A stretch of 54,597 nucleotides of DNA from Mnemiopsis leidyi. Taxonomy: Eukaryota > Ctenophora > Tentaculata > Lobata > Bolinopsidae. Below are positions 10,375 to 22,937 of the stretch, in pieces. Position 1 is the first letter of the stretch; each line of letters opens with the position of its first letter. Location: positions 295,312 through 349,908 of the forward strand of contig JH152712.1 of NCBI GenBank assembly GCA_000226015.1. Direction: 5' to 3'. A program made the position numbers and the translations under genes. A model generated the notes under the pieces. That model worked only from the letters and a program-made list of their open reading frames with translations. It searched no databases and had not been told where the DNA came from.

Positions 10375-12517
10375 CTGAAACGTTTTACCAAGTTTAGCTA
10401 AATTTACATTTTACTACGGCTAACTGTTCACCCGTTGTATTCGTTAGTTAAGATTTCAGAGGAGTGTTGTCAATTAAGCCTTAAGGATTGCTCATTGACG
10501 GTTAGTTTCTTACTTACAGCTACCTCCGAGGAATGAACTTTACAAATCTGTCACGAGTTCTTAATCTTACAAACCGGCACCTTATTGCTTACACTGATCC
10601 AAATTGCAAGATCGAATGCGCGTGTACTGCGCGCGGAAAAATAAACGTTCGTGCGCGCGACAAACTTAATAAAATGATTTTGGCGCATTACTGGCCGACC
10701 GTCCTCATGGAATTGTCCGTCTAACAAGAATCTAACAAGAATCCAAGTTTGCAGTTTGCAGGATTCAAAACAAAAGATCTGCACACGAGACAATGGAGGC
10801 AGGATGCTACGTCGACAAAGAATATGCTTGATAATTCAATTATACTTTTAAATAGTGGCGGTAGCACCATGTAATACATTCTTATATGCGTGTTTGGACA
10901 AGGGCTACTTCCACCCACACCCCTCTAGGCGAATTACTTGTGTTAGAGTTGTCAGTCAAGGTTAACTTGTACAAGGTTAACTTGTATAAAGCAAAAATAC
11001 ACACACATCTTTCATCCAACATACTTGCTAATGCATGAAACCTCAACTCATAAAATACTAAGTATCGGTAGAGCTCCGCGTGTGACAAAGCACATAGTTC
11101 TGGCATCAGTAAAGCTTACTGAGTAAGCTTGGTTTAATCCACATACCAGCTGAGTCGTTAGTCGGGAACATATCTTGAGAAACAGTACAGACAAGAGAAG
11201 AATCCACAATAGACCATCGGTGTGACGTGTGTTTATCTATTTGGCATGTTCAGACACACGAAACCCAGTTAGGAGGCTAATTTCACGGCAGGAAAGCACC
11301 CGATAGGCCGTGTAACAAAGTTAGCTGATGATGAATCACAAAATTGGCAGGAAACTCGATTTTATGGGCACATTATTGAGTTCCCAGCTGCTCGGGAGGA
11401 CACATGGATGAGCAAACTTGCTCAATTCGATTACAGCGTGTATGTTCAGAGGGACAACTTGTTTGGAGTTGTATTCACAAGTCTGACATTTCAATGTAAC
11501 ATTATATTGCTAAATAAAGACGAAAAGTCAACTGACTACAGTGGCTAATGATCGAGAAATATCAGGGCGCCTCGTGGTCCTATAAATGTGGGAGACATAG
11601 TTAATGGTAGGTCGGGAGATAAATCGCAAAGGGGAAGCCGCACTTTTTAGCTGAAATCTAATTTACGCCTAAATTTTGATTTAGCAAAAAGTTTCGTGAT
11701 TCGCTTTAAAGCTAAAACAGTATAACTTGAAACCTACTTTACTAGCTTTCAGGTGCGGCAAGAACGGGCTCCACACTTCTGCACTTGAGTCCTTTGTTAA
11801 GTCCCCTACATTCCTGCATATTTGATGATAACGGGCCGCCAACAGGTTCCCTGATTTCGGAGACTACAATTCTACAAGCTATTGCTGATAAGCGCTTTTT
11901 TATAAATTTTCTGAAACCATGATCAATTACATTATTTGCATTGAAACGTGCCGCAGATATAGTGGTTGATGGCCATGCGCAGTAACTTAGGCACTTGTAA
12001 AAAATGCTTGCACTTTCTGTCCGATTCGGTTCTTTATTTCAACAATAAATTTATGGTTGTAATAAAAAAATTCCTAAGATCCTCTTCTTTAAATGTTTCT
12101 ACTATTTAACATTTGCCCGGTTGCCACCGATTGATGGTATACATATTAAGTAAAACAATGATACAAGCCGCCAAATTTAGTAATAAAGAGTGTAGCTGTT
12201 GAACAGAATATCAGTCCGCCGATTGTTATGAAGGGGGTACTACAAAACTAAACAACTTGAATCTTTTTGTCGTGTATAACAAGGACTCTGCATGATATGG
12301 AAGTTGTTTTGTGCAGCGGTCGATGTTTTTCAGTTGCACTGTGCACTGGAAACTCGGGCTAGGAGAGCAGTTTAAACATATCCAACTATTACAACACATT
12401 TCAGCCAAATACAATGAAAGGAGTTACAAACATTGAAATAATTACAGGATCGCCCTAAACTCAGTTTTTATTTCAACACCATGTAGCTGTAAAAATATTC
12501 CTAAACTTCCGACTTAC
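10375..12517. other. Probable intron, nothing recognised
   Basis: This lies between two coiled-coil exons on the minus strand. Only short chance open frames are present. A small direct repeat (AAGGTTAACTTGTA twice) lies at about 10958-10988. Confidence 0.4.
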
Positions 12518-12611
12518 GGGCATGTTGTAGTCTAAGTTCTGTGAGTCGTTTTTCATAGCTTTTTTCAATCATAGTTTGCTGCTTTCTCATATCTCCTAAC
12601 TGATCTTGCAA
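12518..12611 (-). CDS. Coiled-coil gene exon
   Basis: An ATTTCAG acceptor and a C|GTAAGTC donor (near consensus) bound 94 bases. They encode LQDQLGDMRKQQTMIEKSYE followed by a KRLTELRLQHA helix. The exon starts in phase 0, matching the exon ending at 21865, and ends with one extra base that pairs with the exon at 10374. Charged heptads indicate a coiled coil. Family not recognised. Confidence 0.72.
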
Positions 12612-15449
12612 CTGAAATGATTAAATTTGTGTTATTTTTAGAAACCAAGATACAAGCACTGTAGGTGTCAACAGCCTAAGCTGTTCTGATGGATATATGA
12701 TTAATCATGCAATTTCGTAATAAGTGATAAGTAGAACGCTTCTTTTTACAAAACGAATTCAAGTGAGTTGATTAGTTTCAAATTAAGGCTGAATAATTCT
12801 TTTACACATAAAAACGATTTAACCTTTCCAGAACGATCACACCCGCCACATACCACATAATAACCTCCTAACATGTGGACGTAACACATTATTATGTATT
12901 AGCTTGCTAATAAGAAGACGTTTTTCAGTGAAGTAACTGGTAAACTGTACATTATGTGGTCGCCTGTGCCTCGCACCCGGAACTTAAAACAAAGCGACCT
13001 AGCTGCAGCCGACCAAAACTCCCTCTTCATTCAGGTCTTTCGTAGCTTGTTGTATGTATCAGAACTTTTGTTTTGACGTAATGTCCGTCAAGTGTTAATA
13101 GAAGCATCGCAAAGGTCACTCTACCTTACTGCTTTTTGAAGTGGTGTCGAGTATGCCAAGATAAGACGATTTTTTTTTCGATAAGATGCATTTTTGATGA
13201 TTAAGTGCCATGCTTATCTACTGAAGCCTTAAAGTCTGGTTATTTGCTTTACATAAGGTGGACTTTTTTAAATCACTAAATCAGCATCGCAACAAGTATT
13301 CAAGGACTTTTTGGATATCTTATATTACATAAAATAAGTTAACGAAACATATTAGCTTATTAGGTAAACCACCCGTAGGACGGGCTACTCTACTAGTTTT
13401 AACAATATAACGTGTATTGTACTATGTACACATAATAAACTCTCGTAATCTGCTACAAAGATCCTCAGTAGTTTAACTGATGATGGAATACTGTACACAA
13501 CCACTACGATCTTGGACTACAATCTTATAACAATTACAGCCGCAATTTTAACCACAGTACAGAGGAACATCAAATTTGCTATTTTGGTACTTACGTACTT
13601 ATAACAATGTTTGGAAATGTTTTATGGTGTTTTTAAATAAGTTAACGTCAAGTACAAAACAGTAAACAACAAATTTAAGAGAAGAGTTGAGAGCAAGTAG
13701 ATCACCGTATGAGTCAAGTATTTATTTTTCCAAGATAGCAAGAAGTGATCATAATAGGGGTAGGGTAGGGTAGATCAGCCGAATTACAAACTTTTTAGCA
13801 TTTTGATTTTCAATTAGCGGTTCTAGCACAAAGGTATTAAATAGTAGTATAAACGTTACAAGTGTAAATAAAGTGGCTATAAAAGAGTTAAAGAAGCGGT
13901 CGCATTCTTGCTCCTAGCTTTAGTTTTACATGCTAGGTAAACACTAAACGGTAAACACTATGTTTTTCGTCCTGATGTTCACGTACTATTTGCGGCACAT
14001 ACTGCAATTTTATCAGTTTATAGTTTTTATAATATATCATTTACGTTAAATGGCTAAAATACTGTATTGTATGCAAAAACGTAAGGGGACAATTTGTACA
14101 GCTGTGTTTTAATGGTCCAGCACGAGATCTATAATTTTTGAGATTACCTATAAAGTTGGTAATTTGAATACAATCTCCATCCCTCCAAACCAGACTCCAG
14201 CATTCAGGCCCACGCGATCACATGCCCGTTTACTCGTTTAGTTCTTATATTCACCTGCTCCAGTAGAATTGTGGGATCATTAGTGTTTCACTGCTTCACT
14301 ACTGCAACGGCTCTGTGTAGGAGCAACTTAAATCTAGTTGGGTTGGAGATTTAATGGAGTAGTCTGCGTCGTTACATGTTACCAGCTGAGCTCCTCTCAA
14401 TTTCACTTTAAAGTGTACATATCAGGTGTTTTGTGACAAATCTGATGTTTCTACTTTGATAGTATTAAAGATCTGCGCTCCTTGATACTTTGATAAAACT
14501 TTTCCTTAGCCCTCGGTCGGCTAGCAGGTTTGCATGTGTTAGCAAGTTTATATTGTGAAACATTTGGTGACGTTCAATCTCAGGAGATCTTCTGTCAGTC
14601 TCAAAGTCTCAACTACAATTTCACGTTAAACGCGAAAATTGCCTAATTAAGGGTCGTTTTCAGTAAAACCGTGTTTCCTCTGCTTTAAAGGTGTTTATAA
14701 TATGGGTCTGTCATGTTTGTTGCGTTTCTAACTTAATCTTGCAGTAGATTTGTTTGCCATCACAAATACTCTAAAGACAGAACGCCATATTGCAAAGTAA
14801 CGTTGAGGCGATGATTAGGTTTACGTTTTACATTCGACCAAATACAAAGCATAACACCAAACTCCAACAACCAGCAGTTATAGACTTTAAATGGCCCAAC
14901 TTCTGTACGGTTAAATGGCCGTTTATAGTGTCCCGATCTTTGACAAATTGTTTAAACAAAATTTTACTCGGGGTCAGAAATGACAACATAGTATTCTAAT
15001 ACATGAGAGTTTACATGAAAGTTTATTTAAAGGAAGTTTTACAAAAGTCTGGAGCCTGGCATTTTTATTCCTGCTTCTGTATTTTAGTCGCCTATAAGAC
15101 AAGCAAGAAAATAATTGATATCGAATAAATGAATATTGTAGGCGAATTTATCGAAAATAATAAAAGCATCGAGAAAAGTTCACAATTATTAACCAATTCT
15201 GATTTCTGGCACACCAAAAAATTTATTCATTTTTCCATAAAGATAGCAAATTCGATTCAAGAGATTCAGTTACACATCCTTCTACAGGGTGGTTTTTTAA
15301 TTTGGGTGCATCCTAACATGGAAAAGAAATATCTCATAACTTTACTTCTGGTCTATATTTTTTGATGAAACTTTCAGAAAATGTTTGTTGTGCCTCTCAG
15401 ATGATATACTAAAGTTTTTGAACTGATGCGACCAGCCATTTGGGTCTGA
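12612..15449. other. Non-coding; likely intron of the minus-strand coiled-coil gene
   Basis: No exon, RNA gene or clear transposon was recognised. A GGGTA run occurs at about 13757-13772. Two short plus-strand open frames (14790-14999 and 15129-15365) have no family similarity, signal peptide or splice context and are probably chance. Confidence 0.4.
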
Positions 15450-16170
15450 NNNNNNNNNNNNNNNNNNNNNNNNNNNNNNNNNNNNNNNNNNNNNNNNNNN
15501 NNNNNNNNNNNNNNNNNNNNNNNNNNNNNNNNNNNNNNNNNNNNNNNNNNNNNNNNNNNNNNNNNNNNNNNNNNNNNNNNNNNNNNNNNNNNNNNNNNNN
15601 NNNNNNNNNNNNNNNNNNNNNNNNNNNNNNNNNNNNNNNNNNNNNNNNNNNNNNNNNNNNNNNNNNNNNNNNNNNNNNNNNNNNNNNNNNNNNNNNNNNN
15701 NNNNNNNNNNNNNNNNNNNNNNNNNNNNNNNNNNNNNNNNNNNNNNNNNNNNNNNNNNNNNNNNNNNNNNNNNNNNNNNNNNNNNNNNNNNNNNNNNNNN
15801 NNNNNNNNNNNNNNNNNNNNNNNNNNNNNNNNNNNNNNNNNNNNNNNNNNNNNNNNNNNNNNNNNNNNNNNNNNNNNNNNNNNNNNNNNNNNNNNNNNNN
15901 NNNNNNNNNNNNNNNNNNNNNNNNNNNNNNNNNNNNNNNNNNNNNNNNNNNNNNNNNNNNNNNNNNNNNNNNNNNNNNNNNNNNNNNNNNNNNNNNNNNN
16001 NNNNNNNNNNNNNNNNNNNNNNNNNNNNNNNNNNNNNNNNNNNNNNNNNNNNNNNNNNNNNNNNNNNNNNNNNNNNNNNNNNNNNNNNNNNNNNNNNNNN
16101 NNNNNNNNNNNNNNNNNNNNNNNNNNNNNNNNNNNNNNNNNNNNNNNNNNNNNNNNNNNNNNNNNNNNNN
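15450..16170. other. Assembly gap (721 N)
   Basis: This is an unresolved run of N. It interrupts the Pro/Thr/Glu-repeat exon of the downstream GPCR, so the repeat array and the receptor's upstream exons are probably truncated by a collapse of this repeat. Confidence 0.95.
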
Positions 16171-16400
16171 CCCCTACTGAGCCCCTACGGAGTCCCTACG
16201 AGTACCCCTACGGACGCCCCCTACAGAGCCCCCCAAACCGCTCCCTACTGAGCCCCCTAAACCGTCCCCTACGGAGCCCCCTACTGAGCCCCCTACGGAG
16301 TCCCCTACGGAGTCCCCTACGGAGCCCCCTACGGAGCCCCCTACTGAGCTCCCTACAGAACCCCCTACAGAACCCCCTACCCCCTTAACTGGGACGAGCG
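16171..16400 (+). repeat. Coding minisatellite, CCCCCTACGGAG-type (PPTE) units
   Basis: The array is built of 12-base CCC-CCT-ACG/ACT-GAG units, translated as PPTE, PPTES or PKPSPTE variants. The reading frame of the 3' part is clean. At the gap edge the C-run lengths vary and an in-frame TGA appears at 16178-16180. One missing C would explain it, so sequencing error or repeat slippage is likely. Confidence 0.85.
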
Positions 16401-19400
16401 GTAACTTCACACAACTCTCGTTAACAAGCAGCTACACTACTACCCTCATAGAGGACTCAGCAAGTACAGGTAACTCAGAGCTTGAAGTTTAGGTTTTTAG
16501 TTTGGAGATCTTATTGTTAGTGCTAGTGTTAAAAGTTTTATAGCTTATCCCTGATCCCAGGCATCAAGTTCTAAAAGGGCATGTCATAAGTACTAAATAC
16601 CTTAAATACCGAAGTAAATTTGTCATGAGGACTGCAGCGATAAAGTTTTAGATGGCCTCGACTTCCTTAAAGAACTAAATTCTAGGTTTAACCTCTAACG
16701 TCGCAAGAACCACATGAATTTCTGAAAATTTGTCTGACATACGTTATCAAATTTATAGCTCGGACTGTAGGTAGATTAACTCGTCGAACACTCCAACACT
16801 TCGCTATAAACTGACTAATGGTTTTACTTATACTTACCGATCCTTTTCGTGTATTAGATGAATAAGCACAGAGTTAATGGCGTTTCTGCATATACATCAC
16901 ACCTGCTCTGACAGTTTATTTTCATTAAGGGCACGTTTTATTAAGAAACATTCACATCAGTATATTTCTGATGTTGAAAGAAGAGTCCAAAGGAAAATTC
17001 AGCTTTTGGTGTACACCTTTAATAAAAGAACCAACTAAATAAAGCTAAAACCTCACGTAAAACTATTTCAGAAACCTGCCGTATAGTTGAGGAAGGGAAA
17101 TTCCTGAAACAACTTTGCAGTGGTCTGCACGGAGATCACTACATCTGTCACAACGTCAACTCTACAGATACATATCGTCTTGTCGAGAAAACAGTAGACT
17201 ACACCACCTTCAGTCATCTTTGTCCGGATGATCCCCTCTTTTATCAAGCTTGTGGACACACAGCGTTTAACCCCGACCTTCGTGATGGTCGCAGTTTGTG
17301 CGGGAAGTTTGTTTGTGAAACACAAGGAAATGTTTTTAACGGCAGCAGCCACAAGGCCCTAACGTGCAATGGGAAGTATGATTGTTTGAATACAAACGTG
17401 GATGAGGACCTCTGTGAGAATGTCGATTTGGAGATGTATTTCTGTGACAACAGAACGGAATACCCAAACCTATCTGTAGGTACTTACGATCTGTACACCC
17501 TCCACAAAACTGAGGAACACATAAGACTCAATCCAGAGAAGATAAGATCAGACCGCGTGTGTAACGGTGAGTGTGACTGTGTAAACTGTCGGGACGAGTC
17601 CAACTGTACAGGGCATCTGATTGGTCTGTACTGTGAGCAACAGTTGGGTTCCTACAGTCTCACCTACCTCCATCCCAGCTATATATGCGACAGTACGGAG
17701 GATTGTCTGAGTGGTATTGACGAAGCAGATTGCGGGATGACGTGTAGCAAACTGATTATTATCTGGAGCAATCCACCGATCTTTAGGAATTTCACACGAA
17801 TACTGAGATACTCACAAATATGTGATAAAACAGAGGAATGTGATGGGAAAAAGGAGGAAATATACTGTATGGAGAATCCACCATACTACGAAACATGTAA
17901 TCTCCGTAAGGACACTCAACTAGCCCATATAGTACGAGGTCTGAACGACAAGAACAAATGTTCAGTGACGAGAGAAAGACAAGGACTCTCCTCCCATCAC
18001 CAGGTCATGTGTGAAGACGGGTACAGCAACTTCCTGAACTGCACTCACAAACCGAGCGCCCTGGACTGCACCGTCAACAACTTCCCCACAACACTCTCGG
18101 AGGAGGTGATTTGTTCGGGACGTCCGATCTGTGACGACGGGATGGACAACAACTGTGTTGATCTTGGTTGGGGATGCAAGGTACACAAACACAGAGTGTG
18201 TGACAACGTTACAGACTGTGATAACGGTAGGGACGAACTACCCGACACTTGCTCGTTAACTCAACACAGCACCTGTGTCAGGAGATATCCCGCCAGGAGA
18301 GGGGAGAGTTTGAGGTTCCCTGTCTACTGGATAGGGGACGGTGAGAGTGACTGTATCGATAACAGTGACGAGGAGCTCACTGACTGGAAGGTGTGTGATA
18401 AGGAGAGGTCTAGTTACACTGAGGTGGGTCTTGATTGTTTAGATTACTACAATTGTGGTCCTGACGATAATGAGATTATCCAGCTTGCTTATCTTTGTGA
18501 CAGGATAAACTCGTGTGGGAACGAGAACGATGTATGTGAGGTATCCAGGCATCTGGTGGAGGTGTGGACTGAAGTGCAGAGAGAAGTGGAAGACGTCAGA
18601 CTGGTACACTGTCTACCAGGATTGCACTACGGTAAGGACGAGGCGTGTTTGAGAAGTCCTTATTTCCACCCTGACGTTATATTTGGGGAATCTCCACTGC
18701 ATCTGACACACCCACAACACCTTCTAGACTGTACAGCCTTGTACGGAGCTCTGTATGTGTTAGCTGTGTGTAGCGGGAGATGTTCCAACACTTCCATACT
18801 CTGTCCTCTGACTCCCGTGTATTATGATTCCTGTGGAAACATCTACCCTAACAGGACATACACTTTAGCTTCAGCCCCACGAGGATCCCCTTATCTGACT
18901 TTTGTAGATAAGACAGGAGATGACCACTATCACACACCGGACTTGTTTGTTTGTCCGGACGGACACTGTATTGGGTACGATCGAGTTTGTGACCTGGCCG
19001 AGGATTGTCTTGACGGTTCAGATGAAGGGTTATGTGCAAACAGTTACAAGTGTAACTCTTCTCACACTCACATTCCAATGTCTGCATATTGCGATGGTAA
19101 GATCGACTGCGAGGACTTGTCAGACGAGTGCAATGACCAGTGTTCAGCTCAAATTATCCGGGGCGGTTTTCTGTCCGTGTATGCCTGGCTTATCGGGGTG
19201 ATGGCGGTTTTGATGAACACCCTCGCCATACTCAGATCAATATTCGAGCTATCCAAGACAGACTCATGCATCAAGGTGGTAAACCTGGTGCTGATACTTC
19301 AGATAGCGGTGGGAGACCTCGGTCTGGGAGTCTACTTGATCTGGATCTCCAACGTGGACACAGCTTACAAACACTACAGTGCCCTGGAGACCCGGTCTTA

Positions 19401-20382
19401 TTGTAAAGACAGGTTTAACTGGCTGACAGGACAGTCCTGCCTAACTCTCGGTATCATCAGTACACTCTCCTCTCTCCTCTCTCTCTACTCCATGACAATA
19501 CTTAGTTTGTTCCGGGTCATCTGCGTTCAGAATCCAGCTATCGGCGGCAAGATCACACTCCAAGCTCGCCTGCTTACAGCTACAATCTCTCTTCTGGTGA
19601 TCACAGCTTCAGTAGTGCTAGCTGTCCTGCCTGTGTTACCCCACTTTGAGGATACCTTTGTTAATGGACTAACATACACGGACAACCCTATGTTTATCGG
19701 TTCCTCGAACAAAGAGCAACACATCCAGATTATAGACAAGTATTACAAGACATCACACAAAACAGGAACCTTGTCCTGGGGAATGATCAGGAGACTTGTA
19801 TCCAGTATGTTTTCTAGGCACGAGGGACAGATTGAGGGACAAAAACTCAACTTTTACGGAAATGACGGGGTTTGTTTGTTCAAGTATTTTGTGAGAGAAA
19901 ACGATCCCCAGAGGTTCTTCAGTTTGGCGATAGTAGCAAACAATTCTGTGTGTTTCATGGTTATAATCTCGTGCTATATCTACATCAGTATAGTGACACA
20001 CCTGTCATCGCAACGTGTTAATCAGGGTGCTCGACGGAAGTCGAGTTCCAGGAACACCGTCCTCAACAGAAAGATAACGATCATGATAACCACAGACACG
20101 GTCTGCTGGATACCCTTTATCATTCTCATCGCGCTTCACTACGCGCACATCATGGACGCGACAGACTGGTATGCGCTGTCCTCCATCATCATTCTCCCGC
20201 TGAACGCGATAATAAACCCTTTTCTATATGACAACGTGGCGGTGGTGCGCGCAATACAACAAGCCTTCAGTCGCGTAAAGGAAACAGTTTTCAGTGAAAC
20301 TGGGACCGTGCTGGATCAGGAGATGTGTGCTATTAGACAGAGACGAGTGTTTGTTAACAAAGACGAGTGTTCTGCACTGTGA
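16181..20382 (+). CDS. LDLa-module class A (rhodopsin-like) GPCR with Pro/Thr-rich stalk, partial 5' end
   Basis: Two exons: a stalk exon (16181-16469, cut by the gap) and a large exon (17072-20382). They join by a split Glu codon (G + AA). The stalk is PPTEPPTESPTE repeats, a likely O-glycosylated spacer. The large exon carries about nine Cys-rich LDL-receptor class A-like modules. Several keep the calcium-site Asp/Glu pattern, for example CLDGSDEGLC, CEDLSDEC and CIDNSDEE. Seven transmembrane segments follow from about 19177. The helix-3 Arg is kept in LFRV (19507-19518) in place of D/E-R-Y. Helix 6 has CWIP (20104-20115) and helix 7 NPFLY (20215-20229). The second extracellular loop is very long and holds DNPMF and YGNDGVC. 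LDLa-GPCR fusions are known (GRL101, relaxin receptors), but no leucine-rich repeats are visible here. It lies on the opposite strand, inside an intron of the putative coiled-coil gene. The ligand is unknown. Confidence 0.87.
16470..17071 (+). other. Intron of the first LDLa-GPCR
   Basis: It begins GTAACTC after ACAG (16466-16469) and ends AACTATTTCAG at 17071, giving a 602-base GT-AG intron. No embedded element was recognised. Confidence 0.75.
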
Positions 20383-20434
20383 TGACGAGTGTTCTGCACT
20401 GTGATGACGAGTGTTCTGCACTGTGATGACGAGT
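20360..20434 (+). repeat. 22-bp tandem repeat spanning the GPCR stop codon
   Basis: Three copies of GACGAGTGTTCTGCACTGTG plus AT occur in tandem, followed by a partial GACGAGTGATG copy. The first copy encodes the receptor's last residues (DECSAL) and the stop TGA; later copies lie in the 3' UTR. Because 22 is not a multiple of three, expansion alters only the 3' UTR unless it occurs upstream of the stop. Confidence 0.9.
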
Positions 20435-20500
20435 GATGTCGAGTTGTGGGTTCTAACTTCTTATAATATATCATTGTTGGTAAACTATAGTGTATAGTCG

Positions 20501-20506
20501 AATAAA
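20501..20506 (+). promoter_or_regulatory. Polyadenylation signal AATAAA
   Basis: A canonical AATAAA lies about 120 bases after the stop codon of the first LDLa-GPCR, on the same strand, in AT-rich sequence. It is the best candidate for that transcript's cleavage signal. Confidence 0.5.
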
Positions 20507-21864
20507 TTACGTGGTTTGAATCTTATTAAATAACAAAGCGATGTATATTCGTAGTACATCTTGACATGTATAAAGAGGGTTTACTAACTTGAACTGCGAT
20601 ATTATTATTTCGATTTTCTTAATTTCTATACTTCAAGTCATGTCATGTCATGTGACCTAGATAATGTCTATTTCGTACGTTCCAAGCCAGCCCTTCACAA
20701 CCTGACCACAAATGCTGCACCTTGAACCACGAATATAGCCCCTCTTTGCCACACATTATACACCAGGTCCCTGACGTTAATAGCTTCCTGGAGCGGTGTA
20801 CACCGTACATTGCCCTCAACACACGTTTGTTGAGCATTCCTTTGACACGTGTCACGTGTGTAACGTGTGTCATCTCTAGTTGCTACAAGGTCAGTGCTTC
20901 ACTGAGTGTGTTGTCACGTGACAGTTTTACAGGTTACTATGACAACAGTTGAGGAGGTGACTCCAGATTTTCAGATTTACACAACATTCTTTAATCTTTC
21001 ATAAACACCATGCATTTAAGTTTCAAGTGTGTAACGTGTTGTACTTATCGCACGATTCTTGGAAACAGAACATTCAACCTCAGTTCCGTGCTGAATTTTA
21101 CAAGTATTGTAAGTAAGATGAACAGACTTTTAGCGTGTATCGAACAGACCAAGATCCAACATGCGCAAGAGAGATAATTCTGGGAGATCAGTATAGAACA
21201 CTCAAGGAGACGTTATAAGGTTATAATACCTTAAGTGGAAGTATCTCGATATTCAGTTTTAATGAAGATTTCAAGTATTTTGTAATTTCGTATTCTTGAC
21301 ACGTTATGAGCAGCATTATTGGTTTCTATATCTCCTAGCAAGCAGATATGTCATATTTGTTAGCTTGGTGTCCTTAGTTGAACATTTCACGAATATTTCT
21401 GTCACTTATCTTTAGTTTTCACATGAACCTTTCTAAACCTTTAAAATGTGACAGGGCTGTAACTCGAATCAGTAACTGAATCCCCCTACAGAGCTAACTT
21501 ATGTTGTAAATTGTATAATCATAATTCAGGTTAAATTCATATCTTAATACCAATACAAATCCAGCCATACAAAGGAAATTTTCAGACATCATGGTTATGC
21601 GACGTCAAATTGTCGGCCCGTTTTAATAGTGCACAAACTCATTTATATGCTCCTTTCTCCTCACATTATTTGTCACATCAGAGACTGGCAATCGAGGCAG
21701 AGTCTGTCAAACAAGGCTACGGTCTAATAGTTCCTTTGACGTGAATAACACAGCAAATAATGGTTCCCAAAAAGGGTGTTAATTATACATTAAAAGTGGC
21801 CATATTGGCACTTTACTACAAGAGAAGTAAGTTACATTAAAGATACCCACACAAAACAGCCTAC
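20507..21864. other. Non-coding stretch between GPCR 3' end and coiled-coil exon
   Basis: It contains three CACGTG palindromes at 20846-20851, 20853-20858 and 20915-20920, all embedded in CACGTGT/ACGTGTG-like words. These are E-box-type sequences, but no adjacent gene start is visible, so a regulatory role is unproven. Nothing else was seen. Confidence 0.4.
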
Positions 21865-22056
21865 CTTCTTAACTTGAGTAGCAAGATGTTCACTACCGTT
21901 CCCCACACCCTGTGGAACGTCCCAAGTCTGGGTAGAACGGGTGATGTGTCGTTTCCCTGACAACGTCTGAACTCCCACTCCGCAGTACGATACTCGTGGT
22001 GTCTGGGTCTCTTCGGTACTGAGGATCACACTGCTGGGTCCCGTACAGATCGCTTC
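21865..22056 (-). CDS. Coiled-coil gene linker exon with TQT (LC8-type) motifs
   Basis: The acceptor CTACTCCCCAG and donor AAG|GTAGGC bound 192 bases, exactly 64 codons in phase 0 at both ends. This matches the flanking minus-strand exons at 30079 and 12611. The peptide is not helical. It includes STEETQTPRVSYCGVGVQTL and ITRSTQTWDVPQG and ends in LATQVKK. RSTQT fits the (K/R)-x-T-Q-T motif bound by dynein light chain LC8. EETQT and GVQT are weaker neighbours. Clustered LC8 motifs between coiled coils are typical of dimeric scaffold proteins, which would fit the flanking exons. Identity unknown. Confidence 0.68.
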
Positions 22057-22937
22057 CTGGGGAGTAGTCACTAGTGACGTCACTCTAACTGTCCAGTTTA
22101 CTGTCGGTTTGTAAGTTAAGATTTCACATGATTTTATGGTATGTTAGTCTGCACTAGCCACTAAGTAATAATCTAAGAGATTAGATTGTCGTTTTATATA
22201 AAATTTTTAATATGAAATTTATAAATTTGATGACGTTATGTATCTAGCTTCTGAAATTCTAAAACCTTATGTAGGCGGTTAATGACTAATGCTGGTTAGC
22301 CACAGTTATCCCGTTACCCTTGAAACAATAGCACTTCAAATTTGAGAATGCTGACGTTTATAGTTTGAGAAATTGAGTCACATAGAATTTAGAGGTAAGG
22401 ATTTAGCGTTAGATTTGAATTGAGCTAATTTTATTGAGAGAAACACGGTAAAGAGGAAGCATGTGTTGCTATGGCAATCATTTAGATCTCGTTTCACAAA
22501 TAGTTTTGATCTAATTTTCTTGTATCAATACCAAACACTCGGACGTGAGAATTGTTACGATTCTCCAGACTAAAATAATTCCCCGGTCTATTATAAAGCA
22601 AGCTTAAATGATCACCCTGGAAGATCGTGAAATAATGAATAAAAATTATGGTGTTTCCTCAATGATTTTTAACTTCCGATTTTCTAGTCTGAACATAGAT
22701 TTAATTTCATTCGAATCTATGAAATAATTATTTATTATACAAAATGAAGCGAATCCATGTCAGTAAGACATAGAACTCCTGAAATAAGTGTATCATAATT
22801 ATAAAACTTATTTCTGTAATTGAAGTAGTTCGTTAAAGTAAATCAAAACTTTAGCATTACCACCTTCTTAGAATCTCGTCAAAATAAATTGAAAACAAAA
22901 ATTAAAAACCAATAATTTAAATCAGACAATCTCAAAA
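22057..22937. other. Non-coding, 3' flank of the first GALNT-like gene
   Basis: An AATAAA on the minus strand (TTTATT at 22731-22736) lies about 200 bases past the stop of the glycosyltransferase at 22938 and could be its polyadenylation signal. No other feature is supported. Confidence 0.4.

Noticed and set aside
15440-16180. Apparent 246-codon plus-strand frame
   Set aside because: It consists of undetermined bases (N) and has no sequence content.
16174-16410. Minus-strand Gly/Ser/Val repeat protein (GGSVGGSVG pattern)
   Set aside because: It is the antisense reading of the PPTE-coding minisatellite, whose plus-strand frame joins in phase to the receptor exon.
18848-20001. Several overlapping frames within the first GPCR exon on both strands
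   Set aside because: They are shadows of the long LDLa-GPCR frame.
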